DNA of 64,000 bases, taken from assembly GCA_019671135.1 (NCBI GenBank), contig JAHRHY010000023.1, positions 682,001-746,000 on the forward strand. The letters run 5' to 3'. Positions within the stretch are counted from its first letter, which is position 1. Every line of letters starts with the position of its first letter. Positions 11,449 through 24,333 of the stretch are shown piece after piece. The notes beneath the pieces are model-generated. The model was not told where the DNA came from. It saw nothing but the letters and a program-made list of their open reading frames with translations, and did not search any database. This stretch comes from Linnemannia hyalina. Its lineage: Eukaryota > Mortierellomycota > Mortierellomycetes > Mortierellales > Mortierellaceae. The position numbers were made by a program, and so were the translations under genes.

Positions 11449-14400
11449 TTACGCGTTGGTGACATCGTTGGTACGAGAAACACCTCTCCACTTTGCAAAA
11501 ACATGGGCAATCTGTGCCATGAAGATAATAGGTGTAGCCACAACAATCATGATTCCAAACACAACCATGGTCCACCAAAATCCAAAGTCTTCAAAGATAA
11601 AACCGGCCAAGATAGGGCCTACAGCCATCGACAGAGAATAGGTCATGTTGTACAACGCATAGGTCTTTGCATACCCGTTCCAGCCCTTCTTGTTGACCAC
11701 ATCTGCCATGGCTGGAAGGAGCGGCGTCAAGATGGTCGAAGAGCCGAGACCGAAGAGGGCCAGGGGCAGGATGAAGGTGAGGAAGGTCTTGGGCATGGAG
11801 AGCGAGAATGTTGCGACTGCAAAGATGGCCATTCCCAGGAGAGAGACGTAGAAGTGGCCGACCTTGTCGGCGTAGTATCCGATGGCGGAAGAGAAGAGCG
11901 TTGGAAAGATGGCGGCCAGGAAAATGAGACCTGTCTGTGTAGGGCCTGCACCCAACAGCTCTTCCAAATACAACGGCAGAACCGGCTCCAGTCCTACACA
12001 GATCGAAGTGTGATTAGTTGGTCTATGCTGCACTGTCAATGGTTATAAAACACAACAGCATTCTCTCATAAAGAAACATGAAAACATACCGGAGAAGACG
12101 CTGGCAGCGACAAAAGTGGCGAGAAGACAGCAGGTAATGGTCCAGTTGCTGGCAATCTCAAACATTGACACGTCATTTCCTGCAATCTCGCTCGAAGATC
12201 CATCATTCGCTGGCGAGTGTGAAGAAGACGTAGAGCTAGACATCGCTCCATAACTCGAAAATCCATCTGCCTGATGCTGAGTACCATTCTTCTTCTCAAC
12301 GTGAACCTGATGGTGCAAGCCATCGTCCAAAATCTCCTGAGCGTGCTGAGGGTCCGTGATGGCCGCGGCAGTCCTCTCAACCGCAACAACAGTTGTTGTC
12401 GAAGGCTCATGGACAGTTAAACCGTCCACTTCCTGCTCAATTGCACCTGAAGCGGTCCCCTCGTCCTGATCGACCTTGACAGTGGCGACCTTCTTCTTCT
12501 CAGGTTCGGCAATGAAGACGATGCACAAAAAGTCCAGGATGGCCAATCCTGCGCAAAAGATGAAAGGGGCGCTATATCCGTGGTACTCGTACAGGTATCC
12601 TCCCACCATGGGTCCCACCATGAATCCGACTGCGTTTGCCGTCATTGTTGCGCCCATTACCACGCCCAAGTTGTCTGGAGGGTACACATCCGCCAGCAAC
12701 CCCAATCCAATCGTCCTATTGTTGTTTTGGTCAAAGGCAAGAGCAAAAGAGGTTTGGGATCTCAATATCAGCATAATGTCCCTGAACTCTTGAGCGGCGA
12801 AAAAGAAAAGATAGAGTTGTGAAAAAGATCATACCAGGAGGCACCACCGGCAGATCCCTGACCGATTCTGGCTAGGATGAGAACCCAATAGTTGCTTGCG
12901 AGCGAGAATCCGACTGTGGCGACAGCAAGTCCGAGCATTCCGACCATCATGGGTATCTATCCAAGGAGAAAACACGAAAGAACAGGTATGGTGTGATTGA
13001 TGGTCAGCATCGCCACAAAGACAAGACTTGCATGACATGCGCTCCGTAAGTTTCTGTGCGACACTAAAATAAAATAAATCGTGAACTCTGTGGGCGGGAA
13101 ACACATGATTCCAATCCTTAGCTTATCCCATTATCGCTCCTTGGCTGTAAAAGAAAGAGGGGAGGCGCTTGTGTTGAGGCGAAAAAAAGTTGTCCGAGGA
13201 GAGAATGAAGTGTGAATAATGCGATGGAGTGAAGAGGGGGGTGGTGATGAAGTCTGCTGTCCCCCCAGGGTCAATCCGTGCTCGTTTGTTCGTTCTTCTA
13301 TCGGGTCGAAAGCATCATGGACCGAGTGATCCATGTGCAGCTGTTATTGCGAGTTGCGAGTTGCTCGTTCTTACCCTGCGGTTCTGATACTTGTCGCTCA
13401 GGATGGCAAAGACAGGGGTGGACGCCAACAATCCGATCGCTAAATGACCCAAACAAGAGGACACATTAGTCAATAGGTCACATTACATTGACAGACGTTC
13501 GTTGCATGCATTCGCAATCCTCTATCCTGAAGTATGATAATCCGTAGTTTCCTGGTTGCTTTCCTATGTGTGCTCTCATAGTTATCAATGAATCATTGTT
13601 CATTCCTAGTGTTGTGCCCTCTTCCTTCGTTCCGTAATTGCGCACACCCCCTTTCTTTCATCCAAGTCTATGTCCAGTTTGCAGATGATCTGTCACTTGC
13701 TTTTTCCTTCTCTCTCTCCCATCCTGCTTGCATCCCTGTCTTCCTGTCCTCATCCTTAATATCCTATCTCGAGTCGAGGGTGTATGGCATGAATGGGATC
13801 CATCTTTGGCTTTGGTCGTATCTCCGTCAACATATAAAAAACGAGTTTGTGATCACAGGAGTCACATGGTTCTTGACTTCATGGTGAGAGCACACTGTTC
13901 ACAGGAAATGAGAGAGAGGCAAAGGAAGCCGATCGATGTCTGTCCGCCTCTATCCCTGTTGCTATCAACAATCGAGGAAAGTGCGCAAGTCTTACCGTAG
14001 CAGGCAAAGAGGAGTCCTACCTCTCTGGGGGTGCCTCCGAGACGGTTCTTGACAATGTCGGGCAAGATGGGGACGACAACTCCGTACACAACCTAATAAA
14101 GTTCAGTACCAGGAAAGAAGCGTCAGTAATGGTACAGTACAAAAAGAAGATCTTGGAGGAGAAAAACAAGATTATCTGGCAGGCAGCTTCAAAGTCCACA
14201 CTCGTCTTTGTCAGACCGGCTGTTGCTGTAGAGTGTATGTGCTCCATTTCCCCGCCCATTTTTTTAATCTCATTGCAAACAAGCGACAATGAGGACGAAC
14301 AAAAGAGATCGCACCAAGTAGAAGGTCCGACTGCACCGAATCTTCGGAGTCTCTTTCCCCTCCTTTTTTCTTTGACGCTTTCTTCCTGTTGGTTCCTTCG

Positions 14401-14739
14401 GTTCCCTCGGTTCCTGGACCCGCCAGTCTCTCTCTCTCTCTTTTTTTTTTCTCTCTTTACGAAGGCGCGCGAAAGCAGAGTATGAGTGACTATTGCAAAA
14501 TGTGCCTTCAATGGAATGAATGGCTGTTAAAGAGGATCAACGAAAAGAGGGTCCTGGAGTGGTTTGTTTACCATGTCGGTGAAGAGAGCCATGGCGACAA
14601 CACAGGCCACGGCAAAGGGGGATCTGCGGGCTCTGTACCATGCAGACCGCTCGAGGCCTTCTTCTGTTGTTGTTGCTGCTGCTGTAGTTGACGACAGAAG
14701 AGGCTGCCGTTCGTCCGACTGGGGCAATGGAGCAATCAT
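11449..14739 (-). CDS. MFS transporter, SLC18 (vesicular amine/acetylcholine transporter)-like, 6 exons
   Basis: Complement(join(11449..11993,12090..12715,12835..12956,13375..13439,13996..14092,14572..14739)), 540 residues; all junctions are GT..AG and in frame. The N-terminus (MIAPLPQSDERQPLL) has a dileucine-type acidic motif seen in vacuolar or endosomal carriers. TM helices run from 'VACVVAMALFTDMVVYGVVVPILPD'. The MFS motif A-like loop is ASTPVFAILSDKYQNRR. 'ARIGQGSAGGASWTIGLGLLAD' and 'NAVGFMVGPMVGGYLYE' match TM4-TM5 of the SLC18/drug:H+ antiporter group. A ~110-residue hydrophilic loop separates the two six-helix halves. The likely role is proton-coupled export or vacuolar loading of an organic cation. 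The substrate cannot be read from sequence. Confidence 0.85.
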
Positions 14740-15097
14740 TTCTTCTTGGTAGGGGGGGAGGGACGAGGTAGGGTATCAGGCGGGTTATTAGTGTTCAAAC
14801 AACAAGACTGAGATGAAAGTGAATGAGGAATGCGTCGAGTTGAATGAACAAGTGGAGAAAGAGTGGATGAGGGGTTGAGGAAGGGAGGAAGGAACAGACA
14901 AACAGGTCGACGAAGGAAGAGGAAGAGGAAGGACAAGAAGATGAAGAGAAACAAAAAGAATGACTTTAAATAAAAAGAACAAATCCACGTCCTTTCCTTT
15001 CTACCCTACTCCTCTTCATCGGCGTCTCCTTTCTTCCTTCTCTCTTTCTTCAGCCTGACTACCTTTCTTCTTACACATTCCAATATCCCTCCCCCAT

Positions 15098-15136
<39 letters not shown>

Positions 15137-17885
15137 AAAACCCATCTCCTCAGTCTATAGTGCTCATGCTGTATCATGTCCATGCCCACGCCACGCCAGC
15201 AATGCTCATGGGAAAAAAACACAATAGCCTTCAATGATCAAACAAACAAACAAACAAACAAACAAACAACACACAGACGTCAGTCCGGACAACAATCGTG
15301 GCATACATGGACTCTTCTGTCAAACAGGGCAGAACGCAACCCTTCCTGGAAGACAACATCAGACAACAGCTGAACAAAGGGAGCAAGGTTGGCGAATGGA
15401 ACACAAACAAGAGAGGGAGAGAGGCAGCCATCGGTTTGAATAAAGTGGGACAGTCAGAATGGTCAGACAGAAACCTTTTTTCTTGAGAGAGAAAAGGGAG
15501 TTGCGTTGTGCGCACATGGCAGGAAACACGTTGTTATTGCTTACGACAATGTCCGTTGGAATGCAACGATCGAGGAAAAATGCACACACGATACACAATG
15601 ATAGCAAGCGAAGAGCAAGGTATTGCACGGCGTATAGCGTGCTGCAGAGACGAAGTGAAAGCGACAAGGGCCTATTTGTCCCCTCTCTTAGACTCGACTT
15701 TGATCAACTCAGGTTGCATGATCCTTCGTGGGTGAAAAGGCGGACAGAAGGAGTATTACTGATGTGCTCAACGTTTGTTGAAGTGTCGTCCTTTCGAGCA
15801 ATACTTCGGCCATCAACCATCACATATCAACTAATAAATGTCAGCCTTCAACCATCAGCCATCGACCATCAAACATCAAACACCAACCATCAGCCACCAA
15901 CCATCCACCATCAACCATCAACCATCAGCCACCAACCACCAAGTATCAAATATCAAATATCAAATATCAGCGATTTCATTTGACTGATCATGGAGGCGAG
16001 AAAAATGATTGTTTAGGCAGAGATGTATGTGTAAACCCATCTTCACTGCCTGGATGCACTCTTTTGTCCAGTAATCAATTGCCTTCCACCCAGAAGACGT
16101 AATAATGTCCCTTCTTCGAGAATAAGCCAGAGCAACCAAAGAAAAAAAATGCAAACCCACTATCCTCGTTCCAACTATCGTCTTGCATGAATAATAAGAA
16201 AGTTACTTCGAGTCGTCACTGTCATCTGCCAACACGTTCGCTTATAACAAAAAAAGTCAACACTGAAAACGGCTCAACAAACACATGGGTAAGCAAATAA
16301 ACTTCGTACTGGAGTAACAATGATCAACCGACAGCTAACAACTCGCATCTTGTCCTTGTTTTCGCCTGTTCGCCTGTATGATCATATTTCTCCATTTCTC
16401 TTTCTTGCTACTCGTCATCCTCTCTTCCGACAGTGGGTAGATGTAGATCGGGTTGCCACTCCTTGCAATTATCGGAACAAAGGGTAGCAAGTAGTAGTAA
16501 TAAATTACCTTGGTGTGTATTCTTAGCTGTCGCCTACTATTCCAGAGTACATTGAGTGATGAGAGATGCAAACAAAGGTAATATGTACCAATATAGTGGA
16601 ATGGACCAAACGTTCTTTTGTTATTTTTTGTTGATCGTTCCCAAGCCATTGCCTTCTCGCCATCAGCCAACGTGTCCTCAAGGAGTAAGCTAGAGTCTTT
16701 TACTTTTCTTTCATGTTATGGAATCGCGTTTCGCTGCCTTTGTTTTCGCAGGAGGAAGAAGGGCTTGTCTCAGCCTTCCTCGCACCTTCTTCCTTCCTGT
16801 CATTTGCTGCGATATTTCTCCGGGGTTGCTGCCACTCCTCTCCTCTCATTTCCTTACGTTTCCACCTTCCCTCCACACCGCACTCTTTTATTCTTTATGC
16901 TGTTTGTTCACCCGGCATCTCCATACACCCTGGCAACAACCTTTCTCTTGCTCACCTGTACTTTTCTTTTTCTCTTCCTTTCTTTACTTCCTCTTCTTTC
17001 GTTTCTACCCTTTTCTTCCATCCCCTTCGCCTGACTCCCCTCCCTATATGCGCCTGGCCCTCACTTGTCCCTTTCCCTATAGTGTTGCCGTTACCTTGAA
17101 CCCACCGAACGCCGTCCTCTCTCTCCCTGCACTCCCTCTTTCTTCCACGCCTCCTCTGTCCTTTCCTTTACTTTACTTTCCTTTCCTTCCCTTCCCGTAA
17201 ACTCAATTTTTAACCCTTTGGCAACTTCGACAAACAACAACTGGACCCTGCAAAGGTAAACGAAGAGCCCAGCTACTTCGCCACAAACGGTCGAAAGCAA
17301 CAGGAAGAGAACTATTATCTCGCTCCTTCTCCCCCCCTCTTCGCCTGGTCGATGGCTTCTCTTCTTCATCTACTACAGCTATTCCAATCCAACCCTACAA
17401 ATAACCTCGCTGTCCATATCGTTTTGGTTGATACTTTTCATTCCGCTCTTTCCCACCTCGTTTTCTTTTTCTTCTATCTTTTGTAATTCTCTCGCCCCTT
17501 CCTCATTCTTCGCTTGGCGCTCACTACCATACCCTCCCTTTTACCTTACTGCAATTTGACCAGACCATAATTTCTTTTTTGTCCTTTTTGTTTGTTTTGT
17601 TCCGGGATTTACTGCTTTGTCATAAGAACCTCGTCGTCTAACTTCATGTGTGCACCTCTCCCTTTGCCTCATTCTCCAATCCAATCTCTTTCTCTCTTTC
17701 TTCTCCCCTTCCACCTCTTTCCCCTTTCCTCCTTCTTTTCCACTCTTCCCCTCACTCCTCTATCTTCTTCCCTTGTCTGTCTCTCCTCCTCCTTTCGCCT
17801 TTCCACTGTTCACCATCATTGCACAAATATACCCATAACAGCTCCTTGAACGCGGTTCCACCTTGTGCTTCTCTCCTACCGTAGT
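14740..17885. other. 3.1-kb intergenic region with simple repeats, no gene seen
   Basis: The left part is the MFS promoter. It contains (TC)n at about 15105-15131, (AAAC)n at about 15240-15268, the ATC/CCA minisatellite described separately, and from about 16700 to 17850 a very long pyrimidine-rich strand leading into the Ca2+-ATPase start. Open frames in this stretch are low-complexity Ser/Pro/Leu-rich translations of the C/T tracts and have no domain character. A non-coding RNA or long leader transcript cannot be excluded. Confidence 0.5.
15825..15968. repeat. (ACCATCA/ACCAGCC)n-type minisatellite
   Basis: Degenerate 7-8 bp units (CCATCAA, CCATCAGCC, CACCAAC, ATCAAAT) run for about 140 bp, ending in TATCAAATATCAAATATCAA. 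Confidence 0.8.
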
Positions 17886-19234
17886 ATGGATAACAGCAAT
17901 AATGACCCAAATGGAGAAGACCCCAACAACGTGGTCCACGACACCCCTGCAAGCCATGGTGCACCTCCACCTGCATTTGAGCCCACCTGCCAGGAGCCTT
18001 ATGTCGCATATCAACAACAACAAAATCAACAACAACAGCGGCAGCAGCAACCAGAGCACCAGGACCTGTACCAGCAGCAACCGCCATCACAGGTGGCATA
18101 TGCCCAACCAGAGTATTACCCTCCGCCTGCAACTGAACTCCAGAGCGAACCCCTGCAGACGTATCAGCAGGCTGTCTCTAGCCCACATATTGACCCGAGT
18201 CAGATTTTCCAGTCATCTCCCGATCAGCAATCCATCATGGCCCAACACCAGCACCAACACCAACAGGCACTGCAATCGTTGCAGTCACAGGTTAGCTATC
18301 AAGATCAACAACAGCAGCAGCAACTGCCACAGGATACATCTCTTCAACCTCAATTCGACCAGCAGCAGCAGCAACACCAACCAGCACAGATGACCCAACC
18401 TCAGCAACAGCAGCAGTATGTGATTCAACCTCGACAGGAGCCACAAAAACAATCCTATACAGCACCTCGCTCCACCACTCCTAAAATAGAACGACCCTAC
18501 AATAACGGGCCATTCTCGTTCACCCCAGATGAGCTCATTGACCTCATTGACCCCAAGGCGCCAGAGAAACTCGAATCTTATGGCGGTGTAGACGGTATCC
18601 TCCAAGGACTTCATGCTGACCCCGTCAAAGGTCTCGCTACAGCTGCAGGCGGCAAGTCGCTCGGCCATGTGACAACGAATGCCAATGGTGAGAAACCGAC
18701 AACAGTGTCTTCAGGGTACCAGATGGGCAATGTCGATACCACAGCGGTTACGTTTGCAGATCGCGAGGAGTTCTTTGGAAAGAATGTGCTGCCGAAGCGG
18801 AAGCCCAAGTCGATCTTTCAGCTGATGTGGATTGCTCTCCACGAAAAGATTCTGGTGAGTGTGATGAATTATTGCTTTCCTTTTTTTCAAGGACAAAGGG
18901 TTGATGTTTATTGCTTCTTGAGGTTAGGTTGTTGCTGTGGAAGGATGGGAAACGGGAAGGGATAAGAGCATGGAGACAATCGAAAAGTGCGTGTGTGTGT
19001 GTTTTTTTATGAGAGTGATTGACACAGGGCACTACAAGACAGGAAACGTGCGGGGTATGCATTATTGGCCAGGTTTATTATATTAATTCGTCACTCAACA
19101 ATGACTGCCTTGGACAACCATCGCCAGGAAACCAGGAAACATGAAGCCGGTGATCTCCTTCCATTTTGATGTTCTGCTGACAAGCAAAATCCATCCACAT
19201 ACCCATGCATGCATTCTATATACCGCCCTCCATT

Positions 19235-19265
<31 letters not shown>

Positions 19266-22200
19266 GGCCGATACTGTACATCCTCTTGTTCTCTCTTTAA
19301 CTGACTCACTGACTAATTGAATTTCTACAGATCCTGCTACTGGTTGCCGCCCTTGTCTCGATCGCCCTGGGAATCTACGAGGACTACGGAATGGAGCATG
19401 AGCCAACGCAAAGATACAACCGCGACTACACTTCCTACTACGCCACTGACCCAAAGGTCTCCTGGGTCGAGGGTGTCGCCATCCTGGCTGCCGTCGTCAT
19501 CGTCGTCCTCGTCGGATCCATCAACGATTACCAGAAGGAAGCCCAGTTCCGCAAATTGAACGCCAAGAAGGAAGACCGTGAAGTCAAGGTATATTGATCT
19601 GTTGTTGCTGTTTATTGTCACATCTATAGGCAGTACGCATATACTGGAATTCGATATGCGGGAAAGGAGTGTCAAAAACGACCAATGGTTCAATGTGGAA
19701 TCGGCATGGATAGACTCTCACGGTTGCGCTCTCTCAATCACCCATCCTTCGTCATGTCTTTTTCGTAATCCTCATACAATAATATTCTTGGAACGATGGG
19801 AACCACTGCTCTATTAGGCCCTTCGAAACGGCGAGACGGTGTTGCTGTCAGTCTTTGACATCCTTGTCGGAGACATTCTCCACCTGGAGCCCGGTGATGT
19901 GATTTCAGTTGATGGCATCTTCTTGGGAGGACATAACCTCAAGTGCGACGAGTCGGCCATGACCGGAGAGTCTGACGCAGTCAAGAAGGTCACCTTTGAT
20001 GAGTACAAAAAGCTGGAGGAAGCCGAAGCTGGCAGCCAAACCGAGGGCAAAATTGAGTCCAACCACGAGGGAATCGAAGTCATTGCCGAGCCACAGTATG
20101 CACTCCATGGCGTTGACCCCTTTATCATCTCGGGATCCAAGGTTATAGAAGGCGTTGGTCTCTATGTCGTCACGGGAGTCGGCCAGAACAGTTTCCATGG
20201 AAAAACGATGATGTCGCTCCGTACCGAGGTCGAGGACACCCCACTCCAGGTGAAGCTGAACCATTTGGCTGAGAGGATTGCAAAGCTGGGAAGTTTGGCT
20301 GCCTTGCTCATGCTGATTGTGCTTATGATCCGGTACTTTGTCAGTTTCAAGACTAAGGGTGTCCCCGCTGCTGCCAGCATTGTCAAAAGTTTGGTCGATA
20401 TTCTCATTGCTGCCGTTACTGTCGTCGTCGTCGCTGTTCCCGAGGGTCTTCCTTTGGCTGTCACCCTGGCCTTGGCCTTTGCAACCACTCGCATGTTGAA
20501 GGACAACAACTTGGTTCGTGTCCTCGCTGCCTGTGAGACCATGGGTAACGCCACAACCGTCTGCTCCGACAAAACCGGCACCTTGACTCAAAATAAGTAA
20601 GTGCCGCCCATTTCCTGCTCTCCAATGCTCAATCGCCATGCTAGCGTTTTCTGTTTTCTAACTTCATTCTCGTCTTCATGTCTGTTGGATCCTAGGATGA
20701 CCATTGTTGCGGGTACGCTTGGATTGAACACTCGCTTTATTGCAGATGTACCTCAAGGGGAGAGCAATGCTCGTTCCCAGATTCCCATCAACCGCAATGC
20801 CGTCCCTATAAGCCAACTTGTCAGCCATCTCCCTAACGCCGTAACAACCTTGATGCACGAGGCAATTGCCATCAACTCGTCAGCCTTCGAGAGTGAAGAT
20901 GACAAGGGCAATCTTTCGTTCATTGGATCCAAGACCGAGGTTGCCCTGCTCGATTTCTCCAAAAAGATTGGTGGTGCCGATTACCGTCGACTCCGAGAGG
21001 CTACGCCTATAGTCCATCTGTACCCCTTTTCGTCCGAGCGCAAGTCCATGGCCACGATTGTCCAAATGGGACCCAACCGGTTCCGTCTCCATGCCAAGGG
21101 TGCATCCGAGATTATCATGAAACGCTGTACTCGTGTCCTTCAAATCCCCAGCACCCCTGACCATGGAGGGGCCTCTATGTCTGAGAAAGATCGTATGGCC
21201 GAGGTTACTGAGCTGCCCTTGGAAGGAGATCTGCAGACCCAGGTACACAAAACCATCATTTCTTATGCCACTCAATCCCTCCGCACCATCGGTATTGCTT
21301 ACCGTGATTTCGAGTCCTGGCCCCCAGTCGGTGTGGACCTCAACCAGGACGGCGAGGTTCCCTTTGCTGCAGTGGCCGAAAACAACTTGACCATGATCGG
21401 AGTGGTCGGTATCGAGGATCCCCTTCGTGATGGTGTTTCTGAGGCTGTCCAAGCCTGTCAGCGTGCAGGTGTGTTTGTCCGCATGGTCACAGGAGACAAC
21501 ATCCTCACCGCTAAATCGATTGCCACACAGTGCGGCATCTACACCAAGGGAGGAATCATCATGGAGGGTCCCAAGTTCCGAGCCCTCAGTGGAGAAGAGA
21601 TGGATGCTGTTATTCCCCGTCTCCAAGTCCTGGCCCGATCTAGTCCTGAAGACAAGAAGATTTTGGTTGGTCGTCTGAAGGCTATGGGCGAAATTGTTGC
21701 TGTGACAGGAGACGGTACGAATGACGGTCCTGCTCTCAAGATGTCTGACGTTGGTTTTTCGATGGGTATCGCTGGTACCGAGGTCGCCAAGGAAGCTTCG
21801 GATATTATTCTGATGGACGACAACTTTTCCAGCATTGTCAAGGCCATTCTTTGGGGTCGTGCCGTCAACGATGCCGTGAAGAAGTTCCTCCAGTTCCAGC
21901 TGACAGTCAACGTTACGGCTGTCATCCTTACTCTGGTCACCGCTGTGATCTCGGACACGCAAAAGCCCGTCATGTCAGCCGTCCAGTTGTTGTGGGTCAA
22001 CTTGATTATGGATACCTTGGCGGCCTTGGCTCTTGCGACCGACCCTCCAACAAACGATTTACTGGATCGTCAACCTGAATCCCGTACCGCCCCTCTAATC
22101 AACTTTACAATGTGGAAGATGATTCTCGGTCAGGCCATCCTTCAGCTCGCCATTACCTTTGTGCTCGAATACGCCGGTATGGACATTCTCAACTACGATG

Positions 22201-23099
22201 AGGTTCCCGGATACCTTCAGGAAAGAGCCCGAGCCAGCAGTCCCGATCCAGCCATACAACAGGAGAACCTTGACAGCATCACCATGGCCTACACTCAATT
22301 CAAGCGTCAAGAACTCGACACCATGGTCTTCAACACCTTTGTCTTCATGCAGATCTTCAATGAGATCAACTGTCGCCGCCTGGATAACCACCTCAACATC
22401 TTTTCAGGCATCCAGAGGAACAACTACTTTATCATCATCTTCTTCATCATGGTCATCTTCCAGGTCATCATTGTCCAGTTTGGTGGCGCTGCTTTTGATA
22501 CTGAGAAGCTGAATGGCATTCAATGGCTGATCTGTATCCTCCTCGGACTCCTCTCTATTCCCGTCGGAGTCATCATTCGTCTCATCCCTGAGGAGCTGTT
22601 TGGAGGTCTCAAGCGATGGGTCAACCGCTCAAGTCCGCCGCGTAGTAGTGTCCCTACCTATGACAACTATGCCCTGGGATCGGGTTCATGTATCGGGGGA
22701 GGCGGCTCGATGGGAGAAATGAACCGCGTCAACTCGACTCCAGTTTCGATCCACTCGAACCGCGCAGGATCGATGATGAACGGCAGTACCAACAATGTGC
22801 ACCTCTCCTATGGAGCACCCGGTCGCGATGGTCTCATCTGGAACTCTGCGATTACAAAAGTTCGGTCTGATCTCTCTGTCTTCAAGTCTATCCGTGGTGG
22901 ACGACTCTCTGGGGAGAGTGAGAGGCATGTACTGCACGCCGGCGCAATGGTACCTTCGTTGGTGGCTACCTCTGTAGGTGCGGGATGGGCACCTCGGCCT
23001 AGCCAGTTGAATCACACTGATATGGGCAGTAGTAGTCCTCGATCGAGTATGGTCATCTCTCGGCAGGGCTCTGGCAACCAGGCTGGTCGTTCGTACTAG
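17886..23099 (+). CDS. PMC1: P-type IIB Ca2+-ATPase (PMC1/PMCA family), 4 exons
   Basis: Join(17886..18854,19331..19588,19818..20596,20696..23099), 1,469 residues, all junctions in frame. This pump uses ATP to move Ca2+ from the cytosol into the vacuole or out of the cell. Signatures seen are PEGLPLAVTLALAFATTRML (TM4 Ca2+ site, ~617), the phosphorylation motif SDKTGTLTQNKM with Asp660 split by intron 3, MVTGDNILTAKS, and the hinge GDGTNDGPALK. C-terminal helices include QLLWVNLIMDTLAALALATD (TM6). The first ~200 residues are Gln/Pro-rich and unrelated to the pump core, and a ~150-residue Ser/Gly/Arg-rich tail follows the last helix. Intron 1 contains a ~30-nt poly-T. In type IIB pumps a terminal region is autoinhibitory and may bind calmodulin. 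Fungal orthologues are vacuolar, but localisation here is inferred. Confidence 0.92.
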
Positions 23100-24333
23100 G
23101 CAGTAATGCGACTTTTTTTCTGCTTCGGCCCGTTCTATTAAAGATTTAAGATTTTTCTGCTTGTTCTCCTTCTAAAGATTGTCGCACGTTCTAAGAAATG
23201 TGCGATCTCTCTTTTTTTTTTGCCTGTTTTCCTTCCATTATTAGAGATATCTTTCTTGCACAATACAAAATGGAAGTGCTTCTGAACTCTGGAGAGACGA
23301 TTGGATGTGGATGGGAATGGGAGGCGAAAAGTTAGCGTAATGCATGGATTGACAGCCAATCAGTTGCACCACGAGGAGAATCGATTGACGGAAAAGTGGG
23401 GTGAAGTCCCCATCCTTTTTCTTTGTTCAAGTACACGTACACTTCTGTGTCCCTCTTTCCAGAGGATGAGGAAAGTCTTTGAGGCGCGTGATAATTGTCT
23501 ACCGGATCAAACGTGCATTGTGTGGACAGACTCCCTCCACGATGTTGTTTGACAGACAGAAAAGCAAAAAAGATGAAGAGTGTGAACTCACGCGAGCAAA
23601 TTACTTGTTTGCAAGAGGAAGACATGTCTCGGGCACAACACGCATAAACATAACGGACGGTTAAACAGACAGACAGATAAACAGACGAAGAAAGGAAGGA
23701 AGGAAGGATGTGAGAGCCATCGGATGGTGTGAGAGCAGCAACAACAGTAACAACAACAACCAAAAAAAAGTATTAATGTAGATATATCTACCGACAATGA
23801 CCTCGTGTATAAAAATGCACGGTTGAACCCTGGTGTTCCTCTCTGAGCTGTTCCCAATCTCTGTCATCCATCCCTGGACCGGTGTTTGTTCCTTCTCTCG
23901 ATTCGATTCCATGGAACATATCTCTCTTTCATCCCTCTACTCTACGCCCAAGCGCACAGTTTATTTCCATTTTCTATTTCTTGTTCACCCTTCATATTCA
24001 TTCCACCTTGCCATCATCAACACTCTTCCCTTCCCTTCCATTCACATTCATACCCACCCACTTCACCAACAAAGGCGACATCCCTCTCCCCTTTTACCTT
24101 TCCTTTTTCCTTACCTTTCTCCTTCCTTTGTTGTGGTTCTTTGATATACGACTTTATCAATCTCTCTCGCATTCTTCCTTACATCATCACCTACCCTCAC
24201 CATCAACCGTTATCAGTCGTTCCAACCGTCCGTTCGTCCAACAAAGAAGAACCTCCTCCTCCTCCACCTTCACTCTCCGCTTTTCATAACACACAATTCA
24301 CAATACTTCATAGCAAGATACTCCCTTATCTAG
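23100..24333. other. intergenic region, 1.2 kb
   Basis: It holds the 3' UTR of the Ca2+-ATPase (AT-rich to about 23260) and the pyrimidine-rich promoter and leader of the kelch gene (about 23880-24330). GGAAGGAAGGAAGG lies at about 23694 and a CAA-rich stretch near 23740-23763. No gene was recognised. Confidence 0.5.

Noticed and set aside
15104..15268. CRISPR-like or regulatory array from the short tandem repeats
   Set aside because: Simple (TC)n and (AAAC)n microsatellites in a eukaryotic intergenic region, with no spacers.
15459..15983. 174-codon plus-strand open frame in the 3.1-kb intergenic region
   Set aside because: The C-terminal third is the ATC/CCA minisatellite and the rest has no conserved-protein character.
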